5,708 nt of DNA from Chloroflexota bacterium (lineage in GTDB: Bacteria; Chloroflexota; Dehalococcoidia; Lucifugimonadales; Lucifugimonadaceae). The stretch spans positions 1-5,708 of the forward strand of contig JACPRT010000189.1 in assembly GCA_016189845.1 (NCBI GenBank). Reading direction: 5' to 3'. A program made the translations under genes and the position numbers. Shown in pieces: positions 5,094 through 5,708 of this stretch; within the stretch, counting starts at the first letter, position 1; the number at the start of each line of letters is the position of its first letter. The notes under the pieces were generated by a model. It was not told the origin of the DNA. It searched no databases and saw only the letters and a program-made list of their open reading frames with translations.

Positions 5094-5708
5094 TCAAGGG
5101 ACGTCCGGGCGGTCCGGGGGCGACCCGGTGGAACCGATCCGCCGCCTGGCGAGCTCCTTCCAGACCATGTTGGGGTCCAGTCCCGCGGCCGAGGTCAGCA
5201 CCAGCACGTTGTAGAAGAGATCCGCCATCTCTTCGGCCAGCCTGGCGGGCCGCGAACCGAGGCCTGCAATCGCCGTCTCGCCCGCCTCCTCGATGACCTT
5301 CTGGGCGATCCGCTCCTTGCCCTCGGCGAAGAGCTTCGCCGTGTACGACCCCTCGATCGGATTCTTGCGCCGGTCTTCGATCACGCTGAAGAGCTCGTCC
5401 AGTACGCCGGGACCGGATGCGCGCTCCGCGGCGGCGGCATCCACATTCCGGGGATCGTGAAAGCACGAGCGTTCGCCCGTATGGCAGGCAGGCCCGGTCG
5501 GGTCGACCTTCACGAGCAAGGTGTCGCTGTCGCAGTCGGCGGTCACCGATTTCACTTTCAGGAAATTGCCCGACGTCTGGCCCTTGTGCCACAACTCACG
5601 CCTGGAACGGCTGAAGAACCATACGTCGGGGCCGTCCAGGGTCTTCTTGAGCGCCGCTGCGTCCATGTACGCAAGCGTGAGGACCTCGTGCGTGGTTGCG
5701 TCCTGGAC
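5094..5708 (-). CDS. hisIE: Bifunctional phosphoribosyl-AMP cyclohydrolase / phosphoribosyl-ATP pyrophosphatase, 5' truncated by window edge
   Basis: Catalyses the second and third steps of histidine biosynthesis. The C-terminal HisE domain hydrolyses phosphoribosyl-ATP to phosphoribosyl-AMP, and the N-terminal HisI domain then opens the purine ring. 204 residues are visible, numbered from the right edge. The first, VQDATTHEVLTLAYM (1-15), match the start region of HisI, so only about 20 residues and the start codon are missing. HisI landmarks are SRSRRELWHKGQTSGN (33-48), DCDSD (58-62; magnesium-binding Asp and zinc ligand C59), and ACHTGERSCF (74-83; zinc ligands C75 and C82). HisE begins about 102 with VLDELFSVIEDR. 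It has EGKERIAQKVIEEAGET (129-145) and EEMADLFYNVLVL (159-171), the acidic helices that bind magnesium. No frameshift is seen between the domains. It converges on the DUF1385 gene. The Met at 5666 is internal and not the start. Confidence 0.95.
   Translation of the reverse strand, partial: VQDATTHEVLTLAYMDAAALKKTLDGPDVWFFSRSRRELWHKGQTSGNFLKVKSVTADCDSDTLLVKVDPTGPACHTGERSCFHDPRNVDAAAAERASGPGVLDELFSVIEDRRKNPIEGSYTAKLFAEGKERIAQKVIEEAGETAIAGLGSRPARLAEEMADLFYNVLVLTSAAGLDPNMVWKELARRRIGSTGSPPDRPDVP

Noticed and set aside
5053..5592. Minus-strand frame overlapping hisIE
   Set aside because: Out-of-frame shadow of hisIE, Arg/Gly-rich with no motif, while the hisIE frame carries all catalytic motifs through both domains.

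Overview
The window is a GC-rich, densely coded bacterial chromosomal segment made of housekeeping genes. GyrA, the zinc-type L31, the DUF1385 membrane protein linked to rpmE, and a fused HisIE would suit a high-GC Chloroflexota (Dehalococcoidia-like) genome or a deep-branching actinobacterium. This placement is inferred from gene content and protein style only. No mobile element, CRISPR array, tRNA or rRNA was seen.

Layout: (1) 2-1282 (+) is the C-terminal half of DNA gyrase subunit A, cut by the left edge. It carries the whole six-bladed DNA-wrapping domain and ends in an unusual acidic tail followed by an AT-hook-like basic end. (2) 1285-1764 (+) is a small flavin reductase-domain protein starting 2 nt after the gyrA stop, probably coupled to it. 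(3) 1822-3093 (-) is a complete glutamate dehydrogenase, convergent with the first pair. (4) 3094-3221 is the divergent regulatory region between gdh and the ribosomal protein operon. It holds a plausible sigma70 promoter for rplU, a possible leaderless-start -10 box for gdh, and a small dyad. (5) 3222-5056 (+) is a tight operon rplU (L21), rpmA (L27), rpmE (L31) and a DUF1385 membrane protein. (6) 5094-5708 (-) is hisIE, the bifunctional histidine biosynthesis enzyme, convergent with the operon and cut by the right edge at its N-terminus.

The genes serve chromosome topology (gyrA), flavin redox chemistry (flavin reductase), nitrogen/carbon exchange (gdh), 50S ribosome assembly (rplU, rpmA, rpmE) and amino acid synthesis (hisIE); DUF1385 has no role I can assign. 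I found no convincing new multi-gene system. The points most worth a second look are the GyrA acidic plus AT-hook tail, the gyrA-flavin reductase coupling, the conserved-position substitutions in GDH, DUF1385 and L27, and the gdh/rplU divergent control region.
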